A stretch of 64,000 nt of DNA from Lethocerus indicus. Lineage: Eukaryota; Arthropoda; Insecta; Hemiptera; Belostomatidae. This document shows positions 34,996 through 45,370 of this stretch, in pieces; within the stretch, counting starts at the first letter, position 1, and each line of letters opens with the position of its first letter. The notes under the pieces are model-generated. The model saw only the letters and a list, made by a program, of their open reading frames with translations, was not told the origin of the DNA and did not search any database. A program made the position numbers and the translations under genes. Location of the stretch: assembly GCA_019843655.1 (NCBI GenBank), contig JACDQD010000008.1, positions 12,806,442 through 12,870,441 of the forward strand, in the 5' to 3' direction.

Positions 34996-37419
34996 TTGCA
35001 CCCGCAGGGGGGCGCTAGCGTCGCGGTGCTCGTGCACCCAACGAACATTAGTTGAGTGCAACCCCGTGCCACCCTCAGGGCGACCTAGCGTCTCAGTGAA
35101 CTTAGAATTAAGAACTTGCACGTGGATTAAAACAAATTGTGGACCTCAGAAAATTGTTTCCGAATTGTTCCAAAACGGGACACCAATTTCTTCGACCCTC
35201 GAGCGTCATGCGATATATTTGTCTGCATTATAAATATTCCTTTTTAAAAAAATCGAGTCTATATTTGAAAATGGAAAGTTTTACGAGAAAGGATAAATTT
35301 AATTTCCGAACACAAAAAAAGAATAACTTCCCCGGGTTAATAATACAGGAACGTGCGGAATCATATACTCTTCCCCAATTAAATCGATTGGGTAAATGAC
35401 ACAGGGGAGCAGACCGACTGATAATCGCTCCAAACCGAGTTCGCCTAATTTTATTTCCTTCGGGCACGTCAAAATAGAACCTGATTTTTGACTAGTTACT
35501 GAAATGAACTTACTTTTCTTAGCACGTATATATTTTTTGGGTGTTTAGAGATTGAGGAAGATTGTCATATACAAATATTGGGCAGCCATATATAGTTTTT
35601 ACCACTGCGCTTGCGACATGAAAGCCTAAAAAATAATTTGTAAGAAAAATGAAACATTCCTGATTTGGTTCGGTAGAAGTTAGATAGATTGACCCCACAT
35701 TTCAGGACCAGATCATAAGAAGTTCCTGAAGAAAAATAACAATTACTCCTGAAGCCACTAAATGGTTGTGAATACTGGCGTTTAATTGACGGAATGAGCT
35801 TTCAAAAAAATTCGTCAGGTGGGACTTAATAAGTTTAGAAAAAAAACCGAAAGCTAAAGACGACAAGGAGAGGATTCTAAGGCCTTCAGAACAGGATACG
35901 GTATTGGATAAATTCCATGCTTTAAAAAAACAATTGACGAAACACTGTACTGGAAGGTCGCGCAGGAGCGCTGCTGGTCCGCCCACGCTCAGTCAAGTTT
36001 TTCCGAGCGGTATTTCTGAAATGAAATATATCATTTGTAAAACTTTATTATTAATATCCCCGGTCATTGGGCACAATTATCTTTATCGTTCTCCATTATT
36101 CACTTTACCGTGCGCTATTTCACCTGTACTGACGTTTTCTACAGCATCGGCGTCTTTCAACATCACAAAATATATTGTGACCTAAGTAGTTCGTAATTGC
36201 ATTCATTTACCCTTATTAGACTGTTTTTGCGTTGCCCGAGAGTTGCAATCTTATAGTTGTATACTTTTGACGGATATATAACGGATATTTTCCCAAACCT
36301 GAGGATAAGATCGAGCCATGATCCAACGTCATCAAAGAGCGTCATTATCTGCCGCGAAATTGGTATGTCGTCTGCGTTGAATAAGGGAAACCACCATGAG
36401 GAAAACACCCTGACAATCTGATCCTGAAAAGAGTGGGCTACAAAACCAGATATTGGTCCGCGATACTCAGCCGCTCAAAAGAAAACGTCGCGCACCCAAC
36501 AAATGTTGGTTACTGTGTCCCCTGTTCGTGGTGCAGGGCCTATTTAAGAGGTCCCCCGGTCCAGGGCGGTGTTTGTCGCGGCGCCTCGGGAGCCTCCATT
36601 TCCTGGCAACGGCCAATGCCCTTTACCCGACTCATCAATTTTCAATTTTCGGCCCGAATATTCCGAGAAAACGGGAGGAAGGTTGTGATTAATGGGTTAC
36701 GCCGCTGTGGTGGCCTCGACCTAGCCCTAGGCCTAGTACTATCGGCGGGAACTGTCGATTGATTTGTGCGGTGGTGAGTAGCGCTGGTAAACTTTAAAAG
36801 GAACTGTATTTTCGGAAATGAAGGCCGTGGGTTATTAAATTGACGAACGCTTCAATGGATACGCATTGATTATGAAATTACCGCTGCCTGCATTAATTCT
36901 GAATTGATTCTGCAAATCAATAAAGCGACGATTTTAATAATAGTCTACCTAAATTTCATTGCTTGTGTTCACTATTTATTCTTATTTTATCATTATCGAA
37001 ATATAACATATATAGAAACAAATTAAAGGTTTCAGATCGTGTGTCTTCCAGATTACCAATTCATTTAGTTCATTTAAATTGTAATTTGTACATTTGTTTA
37101 ACATTTCCTTAAAACATATATTTTGATTTTTCCCTTAGTCGCCTTCCATTACCATTAAAAAATATCATGTAAAAACAATCGTAAGTGTAATTTTCCTATA
37201 TAACTAATGATATCAAGGCTGGAATATTAGATATATGGGAAAAATTACAACAATTCGAGCTAAAATTACCAGTTTACGCATGTAAGAAGGTATACCTTGA
37301 TAGACGTTCTCTAGAGTTGGAGCCCTTCCCCTACTGGTTAGGGAAGGACTCCTCGATGGAGTCATCATCGGACTATCTTCCTCTGCCTCTGATTCCCATC
37401 CTTTCCTCGCTCGTCTGAC
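26494..37419 (-). CDS. anoctamin (TMEM16), ANO1/ANO4/subdued-like (gene model, 21 exons)
   Basis: Exons 5' to 3': 37419-37296, 34415-34212, 33753-33578, 33374-33192, 32859-32776, 32641-32570, 31937-31908, 31751-31618, 31446-31347, 31264-31157, 31045-30840, 30657-30491, 30435-30188, 30080-29916, 29723-29580, 29503-29334, 29060-28921, 28643-28438, 28283-28178, 27120-26936, 26808-26494. Phases agree at every junction; total about 1,088 residues plus a missing N-terminus. Landmarks are [19 protein letters not shown] (dimerisation domain), [43 protein letters not shown] and [10 protein letters not shown]. Family members are calcium-activated chloride channels or lipid scramblases at the plasma or internal membranes. 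Residues equivalent to all six calcium ligands of TMEM16A are visible, so calcium gating is expected; channel versus scramblase cannot be decided. Confidence 0.95.
27294..27975 (+). repeat. dispersed repeat, copy B (in anoctamin intron)
   Basis: First 410 bp match copy A. The middle shares CTCGCTGGTTTG and the CTAGACCGGTTTTGGCTG motif with the copies at 34.7 and 58.2 kb. The 3' part carries the module CACCCTCAGGGGGGCGCTAG, partly duplicated within 27871-27967. It is the copy that links the others into one family. No long open frame, so it is a non-autonomous element of unknown class. Confidence 0.8.
28438..31264 (-). CDS. anoctamin membrane core with calcium site
   Basis: Exons 31264-31157 to 28643-28438 carry membrane segments 1 to about 7. 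Seen are the first span after [20 protein letters not shown], a Cys-rich extracellular loop ([13 protein letters not shown], exon 30657-30491), the acidic loop [19 protein letters not shown], and [18 protein letters not shown]. Calcium ligands by comparison with TMEM16A are Asn and Glu in FFNNFLEL (exon 29503-29334), two Glu in EYLEM (29060-28921 to 28643) and Glu/Asp in GEIRLD (28643-28438). Conservation of all six argues for a functional protein. Confidence 0.93.
31347..33374 (-). CDS. anoctamin dimerisation domain with a 30-nt microexon
   Basis: Exons 33374-33192, 32859-32776, 32641-32570, 31937-31908, 31751-31618 and 31446-31347. [15 protein letters not shown] is the dimerisation-domain entry; [18 protein letters not shown] and [20 protein letters not shown] are its conserved core. 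Four successive exons (183, 84, 72 and 30 nt) are all phase 0 at both ends. The 30-nt exon encodes only [10 protein letters not shown] and has a good acceptor (TGCTTCAG) and donor (GTAAGA). The region ends with [19 protein letters not shown]. Confidence 0.88.
33578..37419 (-). CDS. anoctamin N-terminal disordered region
   Basis: Three exons precede the dimerisation domain. 37419-37296 ([19 protein letters not shown], then Ser/Arg/Thr-rich, ending ENVYQ) enters in phase 0 after a good acceptor and leaves in phase 1 at a CAAG|GTATAC donor. 34415-34212 ([18 protein letters not shown] ... TPSIKDAFG) leaves at TTCG|GTACGT. 33753-33578 ([16 protein letters not shown] ... DLPPGSNT) has a weak acceptor (GTGATTAG) but fits phase exactly. 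The sequence is polar and low-complexity, as is usual for anoctamin N-termini. All three are CpG-rich, unlike the rest of the gene. A second possible donor lies at 37271 in exon 37419-37296, but it would break the frame with 34415. Confidence 0.8.
34734..35100 (+). repeat. dispersed repeat, copy C (in anoctamin 5' intron)
   Basis: Left module from TAGATTTCGTG through CTCGCTGGTTTGGTCTTTTG and TCGCCATCTTCAGTA. A long (TA)n tract fills the centre (34931-34991), followed by the right module GCAGGGGGGCGCTAGCGTCG and a second partial copy. The left module is about 190 bp alike to the inverted copy at 58.2 kb. Confidence 0.8.
34931..34991 (+). repeat. (TA)n microsatellite in repeat copy C
   Basis: About 60 bp of TA. 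The open frames reading YIYIYI across it are artefacts. Confidence 0.95.
35101..37295. other. anoctamin intron, no exon seen
   Basis: Between coding exons 34415 and 37296, after repeat copy C. CpG-rich mixed sequence; small open frames (for example 35702-35986 minus and 36433-36762 plus) lack any recognisable domain or paired splice sites. Confidence 0.5.
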
Positions 37420-40400
37420 CTGTAGCAGGGACAAAATCGAAATTTGTTTTTCACGTACCGGCAGGTTAAATTAAAATCAATTCTTTTGATGTTAAAGTAA
37501 AAATAATAGGTTGATTTCATTCCCCGTTTTCATTATTGCACAGGTCCAGATATTTGATTATTGAATATATTGAAAAGTTCTGAAAGAAAAATAAACGCCC
37601 AAACTGGGGTTATGATTTCGCCAGTTTTGACTATCGAAATTATGACATTGTTTCACGAAACAAACGATTCAATAACAAAATAACAGTTGTATAGCGTTTC
37701 ACTGCACTGCAATTGCATTTTTATTATTCCTTGCTCTGACATTCCTGCGATACGGTATTCCACAAAGGTTTCCAACAATTAGTCAGTCAAACGACAGGCA
37801 CATAATTTTCTATTCTGCTGGACATGATAATGCACGTCATCAAAGGGCTGTGTAGTGCATTGGAAAAACGCGATTGGGAATATGAGATAGCAACGAATGG
37901 GTTTGTAATTTAAAAAAAAAATGTGTTATGACCTGAAACGAGTGAAAAAACCGTAGCCTGAACCTTGACCGCTGGCATTTTCATTGCTGTCGACCTCCGA
38001 ACCACATTCATTATAATGACGATCCTAAATTCTGGATTATCGAGTGACACAGAGTTGCATTGAGACTCATTGAGTCGCTTTGAGTACCTAAGGAGTGTTG
38101 GGTTAGAACTTCACTGACAAAAACATTTAAAAGCTTATCCCCATGCCATTCACACCAAAAGGGAGCTAAAATCAAATTATATAAAGGGCGTGTAGCATAC
38201 ATACATCATGAAAATAAAGAATGCCTATGATCTGGATAAATGTATAAAAAGAGGAAAATTTTATGATTATCGGATAACTAGAACATAGTAAAACCCCCAT
38301 CTTTTTTAAATGACGTTTAATTTTAGGCGAATGAAATCAATTTCAATTCACGTAGGATTTGTTAACCGCACGTGGGACATATAAACAAGTTGTTTGGTAG
38401 GAAGCCGTAGAAAATAATCGAATGCTATTGGCCGGGACTTGGCCCACTTCGGAAGCCATTCTGCCAAGCGTCAATTTCACATGACGCTCAATTCTGTACA
38501 TCGTCCTCGGATTAATCAATTTGGGGGACGCGGGGAGCCGGAGTAGAGAGGAGATGGAAATACGTGGAAAACTGGCGGCGAATCGAACCCAGTAAAAGGG
38601 AAATTGTTTAATGTTTAATAGGAATTATTGACATTGTGGGATGGTACCGGTGAGGGGTATCCGGCGTGGCCTCACGCCGACGCATCGATTGCATCAATAT
38701 TGCACCCCACTTAGCGGTCCCCACGACTTCCCCGTAGGACGAGGCTATCCGTGAAGAAATATAGATTTTTTTCAGGTATTGGTTTACCGGAGATGTATTT
38801 GGAATACAAATAGCCCGTTAAAAGAGCATTCCATATCTGGATACACTTTGTTTGATAGTATTTTTGAGCTGCGCAAACAGGTGAATCAACCTTCTTTCGG
38901 GGTCAATTCAAATTGACAGTTCCGATTCACGCATTATTGAAGTTTCAATGGTTTTGCTAAATTAACATATCAGTTTGTCTATCTATCGTTTGGCTAAAAT
39001 GTATTTGCCTTTGTACTGAAGCGTGATTATTAAATGTTTCACGACACATATTGCATACGGATCGAATTACAGTGTCAATATGGGTCTGTAATAAACAATA
39101 TGTTGGGGAATGTAAGTGAGGGACGACTGAATATTAAAAATTCCAATTAATATTTAGTTTCGATACATTCAGTACGCATAAATAATCGAAAATTAAATAT
39201 TGAAAAATATTAATATATTCCGAAATGTATTTATCGAAAATTACAAGGTCTACTTTTCAAATGTGTCGATCTCGTGAATCGACGCTTTTCGTGTCTTTTC
39301 AAATACACGGATTCAAATTTAATTTGCATGGTGAAATATGCAGTGTTAATGCGTAAACGCGCACCGTCAGTAATTTATACACCCGGTCTACGAAACGATT
39401 TCGGTTTTCATGTACGTCAAGCTGGCTGTTTCATTAGACTTGTAAAATGCCTATAATTATGTCATACGCTTTAACATTATTAATGGTCCAGTTTAAGGAT
39501 TGGTTCATACGGGATTTTAACATTCAATATTTATGTTAGGGATTTGCATCTCTTACTTTCTCCTACCTTTATGTCAGGGAAAAGAGACAAATTTATGCAT
39601 ACGTTTTCATATTTCGTTGATGAAAATAAATCATAAAACCCCTTTTGAAATACTAATGACTAAAATGATATATCGCCAATTCTGATATTGTCCGTCTCCA
39701 CACGCCAATTTGGTGATAAGCTAGCATATGTCCAACGAGCCTTCAGGAGACAGGACATCAGACGCTGTTCCTACACACTCGCAGGATTACTTTAATTCTC
39801 ATATAAATAGCTTAAACTTAAATTGAACTCTATACAATAGCACTGTCGTCCGAACAGATGACATATAGACATGTTGACTCAGTTAATTTAAACGTTGCAC
39901 AAGAGACTACCTACGCGTCGAAGATTACCAGCCAAAGACGCCGCGACCTCTGTTAGACCGGTCGTTTTCTTTTCGGCCCAAGTTGTCTCAGAAAATGAAG
40001 ACACCTGGAATATCTGTCAATATGAAACATCGAATATGAATCAAGACCGCCTGGACGATCAATTGTCGATGCAATCTTGTGGGAATAACATGCGGCTAGT
40101 TGTAATTCATAGTGCTGTCATCCACCGATGAATTTCGGTAATCAATTTCAGCTACATTAATTTGTCCCATAAAACTCAACTCGGGAGACAATGAAGGATA
40201 TATTCAGTCAGTTCGAAATTATTTATTTGTCGTTATCACCCAAAAATGTACTTATCATTATTATCTAAAATGTTCAAGATTTTTCGTTCTCGAATCCCAT
40301 TGAAATTCCGTCGGGAATATCGAAATTCTGTCCGTTAACTAACTGGTAGACATTCATTTTATCGGTTTTAAATTTCGCAAGACTGATTTGTAAACTGAAA

Positions 40401-43400
40401 TGGTGTAAATATAAATAGCCAGAGTTCTGGGACACGACGCGTGCGACTTTTATTTATAAGAGCTGTTTAAAGGTCCGTCGCGTATAGGCTTGTTATTGTC
40501 ATGGAGGATGTATCGCGAGTGGACGACGCTGTGTTCAACGCCCGTTTATAACGGAGTCCTGTCCTTTAACCGCCGGCGGTAAATCAGGGCCGGGGGAAAA
40601 AAACCCGACGGGGGCACTGCCAAAAGGGAGCGGCCATTTTGAATAAATACCCAATAATTCTTTTGGCGGAGGTAGTCAAATTTAAATTTGGTTCTCAATT
40701 AACACCGGTTGAGGAGAGTTGGGGAGGGATGGAGGGAGGGATTAGAGGGAGGGATGGAGGGGAAGGAGGGAGAGCGAGGTGCCAAAATACGGGCGGGCTT
40801 CGTGCTACTTTTGTTCCGCCCACGCCCTCCCCACAACCCGAGTCTTCGGTTTACTGAATTATACCCGCTGTTCGCTCTAAACAGATTCCGATTTCGCAAT
40901 TTTTCCATGTTCGCGGTTACCAGGTGAGGCGATATAACCGTAGAGGCAATATCGCATCGGGTCTTCGCAATAAGCATTGACATTCTCAGTGAAATATTTC
41001 GAGGAGGTGCTGTAACAATGCGTATTGTACGAGAGCTTTTGTGTCGATTCATAGTCATAACAGCTGTCATAACGAGGACATAAGTTTTAGGAGTGATGAG
41101 ATGCAGTATATCCCCAAATTGAATTTAAATCAGAAAGTACAAATATTTCCTTGTACTTGAATTGCTGCAACAAATGTCTATATTTATAGAAACAATATCA
41201 CGCTATCTCTTACAGTGTAAGATTATTTGTTCTGAATGTTATAAAAATTGACTTCTGGAATTCCTGATTGTTGAATAAAAATCGGATTAGGCGAATGTCA
41301 CTAGTACGAGCACCAGTCAATTTCAAGCAATATATTCCATACATTCCCAACAAAATATTAAAACAATAATTATATGCTAAGTACGCAAACTTCAGAGAAT
41401 ATGCAAATGTCCGACTAAAGCCATCGGATATAAAAAAACGCTATACTAATCTCGCCGCTTTGGCAGCGGCTTTTCACAAATTGCAATAATTATTTCAGCC
41501 GGGGTTTGGTCATCTAGGCAGACTGCCCTGCATTCACGCCTGCGGTAGAGCCAAATCGTTCGACCGGCACTATGTTCTAGAATCATTTGAAAATGGAACA
41601 ATGGGCCGTACTGTGGGACGGAAATAGTGCAATAATAAGAATTTTACTCGCCCCGATGGTGATGCGTTTCGCCACTGGATGATACCGCAATGAACGATGT
41701 GGAAAATACAATTACACAAGAACTAATAACGAGCATTAAGTCTATCTTAATCTCCGTATTTATAGTAATAAATCCTTTAGGATAACAAAAAATTTTAGTT
41801 AAATTAAGAATGAATATTTTCTTAATAGAATACTGATAAATGTATTCAGCTTGCCTTGCGTCTAATATTAGTGTAAAATGGTAAATTGAATCAGCAGTGT
41901 GGGCACTCTTTTCTGGTTTTATAACTGACCAAATTCCGTTTTTAAAAATCGCTAACGCACTGGCATTCTGCTGCGCTCAATTCTCTCTAGAGTTAAATAA
42001 ACTGGGTACCATTTTAACAGTTGGCTTCCATTTACAGAAAACGCTACTCCCCATTGTAATCGGGGCCCGGAGCCTTCCTTTTTTTTATCCATTGTAAATC
42101 CCTCCTTTCTTTGTGGCGCATTGAGAAACAACTCCTACATGCTCATATCTGTTCGATATTTATTAGACGTTGACGATATTGATCATTTAAGGCCTTGACG
42201 TGGGCAGATGAACGGTCATATTTATTTTCTGCGTTTGAGACTGAAATAAAGGCGTGTTCGAAAGGCCGATAATATGAGAACATTTCTTTAACATCTGTTG
42301 CCCGGCCACGATTTACGCCATGTAAAGAGTGACCCGAGATTGTCCGTAGGTGTCCGCGGCGAATTTTAGATTTCGAGAATGTGTGTGAAATAAGTTTTTC
42401 CATTGAATACGGTACACGCGTTTCAGATACGCTCTTCAAAGTTCAATGATGCAAAGGGAAATGACGTATAAATATAGTATCACTATTGTTATCAGTAACA
42501 TTGTATTAGAAATTATCTAATGACATTGCATTATGTCGTCACATGTATTTTTATTCTTCATGCACGTGTTTAAACACTTGTATATACTGCTCATGTGGTA
42601 ATATACATGATTAATATGTATATTACGCAAATGTGTGCGTATTGCAAATAAAAACTTAAAATTGAATTTATTATAATTCACGATGGGGTTCTCAAGCTTC
42701 CTCCTTACTTTCCTGCTAGGCCCCAACGAAAATGGCACAGAATTGTCATTTCAAATAGGATTTGTCGTCGTCTGCAGTCTTCACATAAAGAACACTGCAC
42801 GTGCTTAGCACATAAAGAAGTTTATTTATTGCTCCATTTAATAGTTTGTGCAGAGTTGACAGACTAGATAGAATCGAGGCGGACAATATCCGCCGAGGTA
42901 GGAGCTGTGAAGTAAGAGCTATTTGTGAAAAGGTGAAGGTGAAGAAATTCTGTATTGCCGGGGGATGAGACTGACAGATGCCGAACTCCTACCCGAACGC
43001 CCACTCTATTTCCATTGACTTTCGGTCAAGGCGTGAACCCCCTACGGGCTCCAATATAAAAATACCGCTCGGTAGGAGAAGCGGTCCTCATTTCTTAGTG
43101 GCTTATTGAGCGCTCTCATCGAATTATTATTCTATTCTGTCGTGGCCACGAGACGGAGCGTGCTGGATGTGGGCAAAACTATCGGAAATCCCTTCAATAA
43201 TTTAACGTGTCCACACAACTTAGTTTTTCGTTAATTGGTTCGACATGTTTTTTAATTCAGAGGGCCGATTCTTAGAAACGTTCTAGAGCGGAGCGTTTCA
43301 GAGCGAGGCTGTAAAATCAATTAAAACACAAAATCCGCAATTTTCCCCGCTATCTGGGAATGGCCATCGGGTTTTTACCCGCGCGCTCTGGAGATACGGG

Positions 43401-44714
43401 GCTAGTGATTATGGTTGGGCCGGGGGATCGATGCCCACCCGTGTATTGTCCCTGTCGCGTCTATATTATCTGGCGTTTCGTGGCTTTATGAAAACCGCGT
43501 TCCGTGCTTATTTTATTCGACTGCGGCGCGTCGGGCGCTCTGGCGGGGCTTAACCTCGGACAGGTGAAAGTTCAGAGGCCAATTTGAGGATGAAAATAAA
43601 GCCGCATTATATTTTTTATACGTCCGAAGCTGCTAAAGAAAAGTGTCTTTGACGAAGATTCGCGGCGAGGATGGATCCACGATAAAGGAGAGGAAATTAG
43701 CTCAGAATTTAAGGTTAATGAACCAATCAACAAGCAGTATTGAGAGCAAAACCTTCACAAATGCTTCCCAGAAGAGACAATGAACTAAAAAAAAAATATT
43801 ACACACCGCTGTTTGAATAACCGCGGTTTTAATGTTCACCAGGTATTATTACAACGCGTATAAATAACGAGTCCGACACATTTTAAGTCCCTAACAGGCT
43901 TGATAGGGCAAGCAGCTCTTACGAGTATGACATAAAATAAACGACAGGACTTTGTTGAAAGTGAAATGACTCGTTTTCTGCACAAGTGTTTAAATTGGTT
44001 CGGCTTCGCCCTGTCAGTGGCACTTACTCTCTGGTGAGGTACTTACAAACGTGTTGTACCGATTAAGCATCCTGTCAACACTATCACTGCATTGTTGTGA
44101 CGATGGCGAACGTTCAGTGGCGACAACAGCGGTGTAACGACAGTTCTGATGGCAACCCCAACGCACATTCTTCACTGTAGTAAGTCTACCGGCGTTGGCG
44201 CGACACCGAAACCGCTCCAATTGTGTGAAGTAGATTGTACTGTCCATGTCTTTTTAATATTCCATGATGTTTCCGAAAGTCGACGACAGACAACCTATTA
44301 TTTCTCCGATTTCTTATATCGAAACTTGCGCACGATATTGAACCCGACAGTATTCGTGCCATCAATTACGAATTCTATTCCATCGACGTTTAAAGTCCGG
44401 CAGTAAAGATAAGACTGAAATGATGTTATCCGTTAGTCGAAGATAGGCATATTCCAGAAGTAACAACTGACAACTGTCGCAATTGAAATGAATGGATGAT
44501 GACCTGATCTGATAAAAAAAGTAACGTCATTCCAGTTAAATACTATGTTTTATTCAAAATTTTCCTTTCAACTCGTGTGCAAACATGACGATAATTATTG
44601 ATTTTATATGCATAAACGCACATATATATGGAGATTTTCGAGCTGATGTCCCTTAGATTTGGATTGGTCACAAGTTGCAAGGTAGTTTGTGCAGTGCGTC
44701 TGATAGAAACGCTA
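37420..44714. other. CpG-rich non-coding stretch
   Basis: No exon or RNA gene recognised. Presumed anoctamin 5' intron or upstream flank. Open frames are short and discordant. A G-rich tract lies at 40709-40780. Confidence 0.45.
40709..40780 (+). repeat. G-rich purine tract
   Basis: Runs of GGGAGGG and GGAGG on the plus strand, with several G triplets closely spaced. Potential G-quadruplex sequence. The open frames over it (Gly/Glu/Arg-rich) are compositional artefacts. Confidence 0.7.
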
Positions 44715-44718
44715 TTAA

Positions 44719-44731
44719 CACGTTCGGCGCC
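44719..44731 (+). repeat. piggyBac left terminal inverted repeat
   Basis: CACGTTCGGCGCC directly after TTAA; exact complement of 45354-45366. Confidence 0.9.
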
Positions 44732-44732
44732 G

Positions 44733-44797
44733 CGTCACCCATATTTGGGTGACGGGTATGCTTCCGTGGGGACCCCGTCACCCATATATGGGTGACG
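44733..44797. repeat. paired subterminal palindromes in the piggyBac element
   Basis: Arms CGTCACCCA / TGGGTGACG occur twice: 44733-44754 (TATT spacer) and 44776-44797 (a perfect 22-bp palindrome). Placed next to the left terminal repeat, as expected of transposase-binding subterminal repeats. Confidence 0.9.
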
Positions 44798-44966
44798 CTT
44801 TTCTTGTTGAAGTTAAATAAGATTTTCAGTTGCATTTTTAAAAGAAATTTAATAGAACAAGCACTGAAGTATAAATATAGAATATGCAGGATAAAAATAT
44901 CAAAAGTATACATATAATACTCTACTTTTATTATTAATTTATATGTAGGATAAAATATTGCATTAT

Positions 44967-45366
44967 CTACGTCGGATGATATTCATTGAAACAGTCCAGG
45001 CACATCTGTGGCAATTTTGGGCAATTCAAACAATACTTTGTCGTTTTTTTAACGTTTTTCCTCGCTTGTTGGCGTCCGACAGTTTCCCTCTTCTTTCGGT
45101 AACACAGGATATGACGCACATCTTTCTTACAGGTTTGTCCTTCCTGTAGATTCTTGCGAACCTCCAAGTTGTGGTGGGACACTATCCTCCTTCTGTGTCT
45201 ATTAGTGTCGGGCGCACGGTATTTTCTAAGGACAACCAATCTGTGACTAAAACTTCGCGGAATTTTCTTATCTCCATTTTTTTTTTGTTTACCAAATACC
45301 TCCGACAGTCGGATTTGGGGGGCCCCGACGAGAAACTCAACCGAATCACGTTGGGCGCCGAACGTG
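44967..45366 (-). pseudogene. piggyBac transposase remnant (C-terminal Cys-rich domain)
   Basis: The reading frame ends at 44967 (stop) and runs back through the element. The last 50 or so codons hold paired cysteines (TCKKDVRHILC, then YCLNCPKLPQMCLDCFNEYH), the pattern of the RING-like C-terminal DNA-binding domain of piggyBac transposases. The catalytic Asp-bearing core is absent. The apparent Met at 45437 lies in host flank outside the terminal repeat, so that longer open frame is not a real protein start. Confidence 0.75.
45347..45366 (-). repeat. piggyBac right terminal inverted repeat with inverted near-copy
   Basis: Terminal 13 bp (45354-45366) match the left end. They overlap an inverted one-mismatch copy, CACGTTGGGCGCC (45347-45359), making a nearly palindromic 20-bp end. 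The left end lacks this. Confidence 0.85.
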
Positions 45367-45370
45367 TTAA

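Larger units (their letters stand above)
44719..45366 (-). mobile_element. internally deleted piggyBac-type transposon
   Basis: A 648-bp element flanked on both sides by TTAA (44715-44718 and 45367-45370), the obligatory piggyBac target. It has perfect 13-bp terminal inverted repeats, CACGTTCGGCGCC at 44719-44731 and its complement at 45354-45366. Inside, on the minus strand, it keeps only the end of a transposase reading frame with a Cys-rich zinc-finger tail. Most of the transposase is gone, so it is non-autonomous, but the ends look intact enough to be moved by a related transposase. It lies in the exon-free region upstream of the known anoctamin exons. Confidence 0.88.

Noticed and set aside
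34829..35233. Open frames on both strands reading long YIYIYI runs
   Set aside because: They are translations of the (TA)n tract inside repeat copy C; no start context, splice sites or domain.
40699..41070. 123-codon minus-strand and overlapping plus-strand frames at the G-rich tract
   Set aside because: Low-complexity translation of the purine tract with no conserved features.
44733..44797. Two similar palindromes resembling a short CRISPR-type repeat pair
   Set aside because: Eukaryotic context; they are subterminal repeats of a piggyBac element with TTAA ends.
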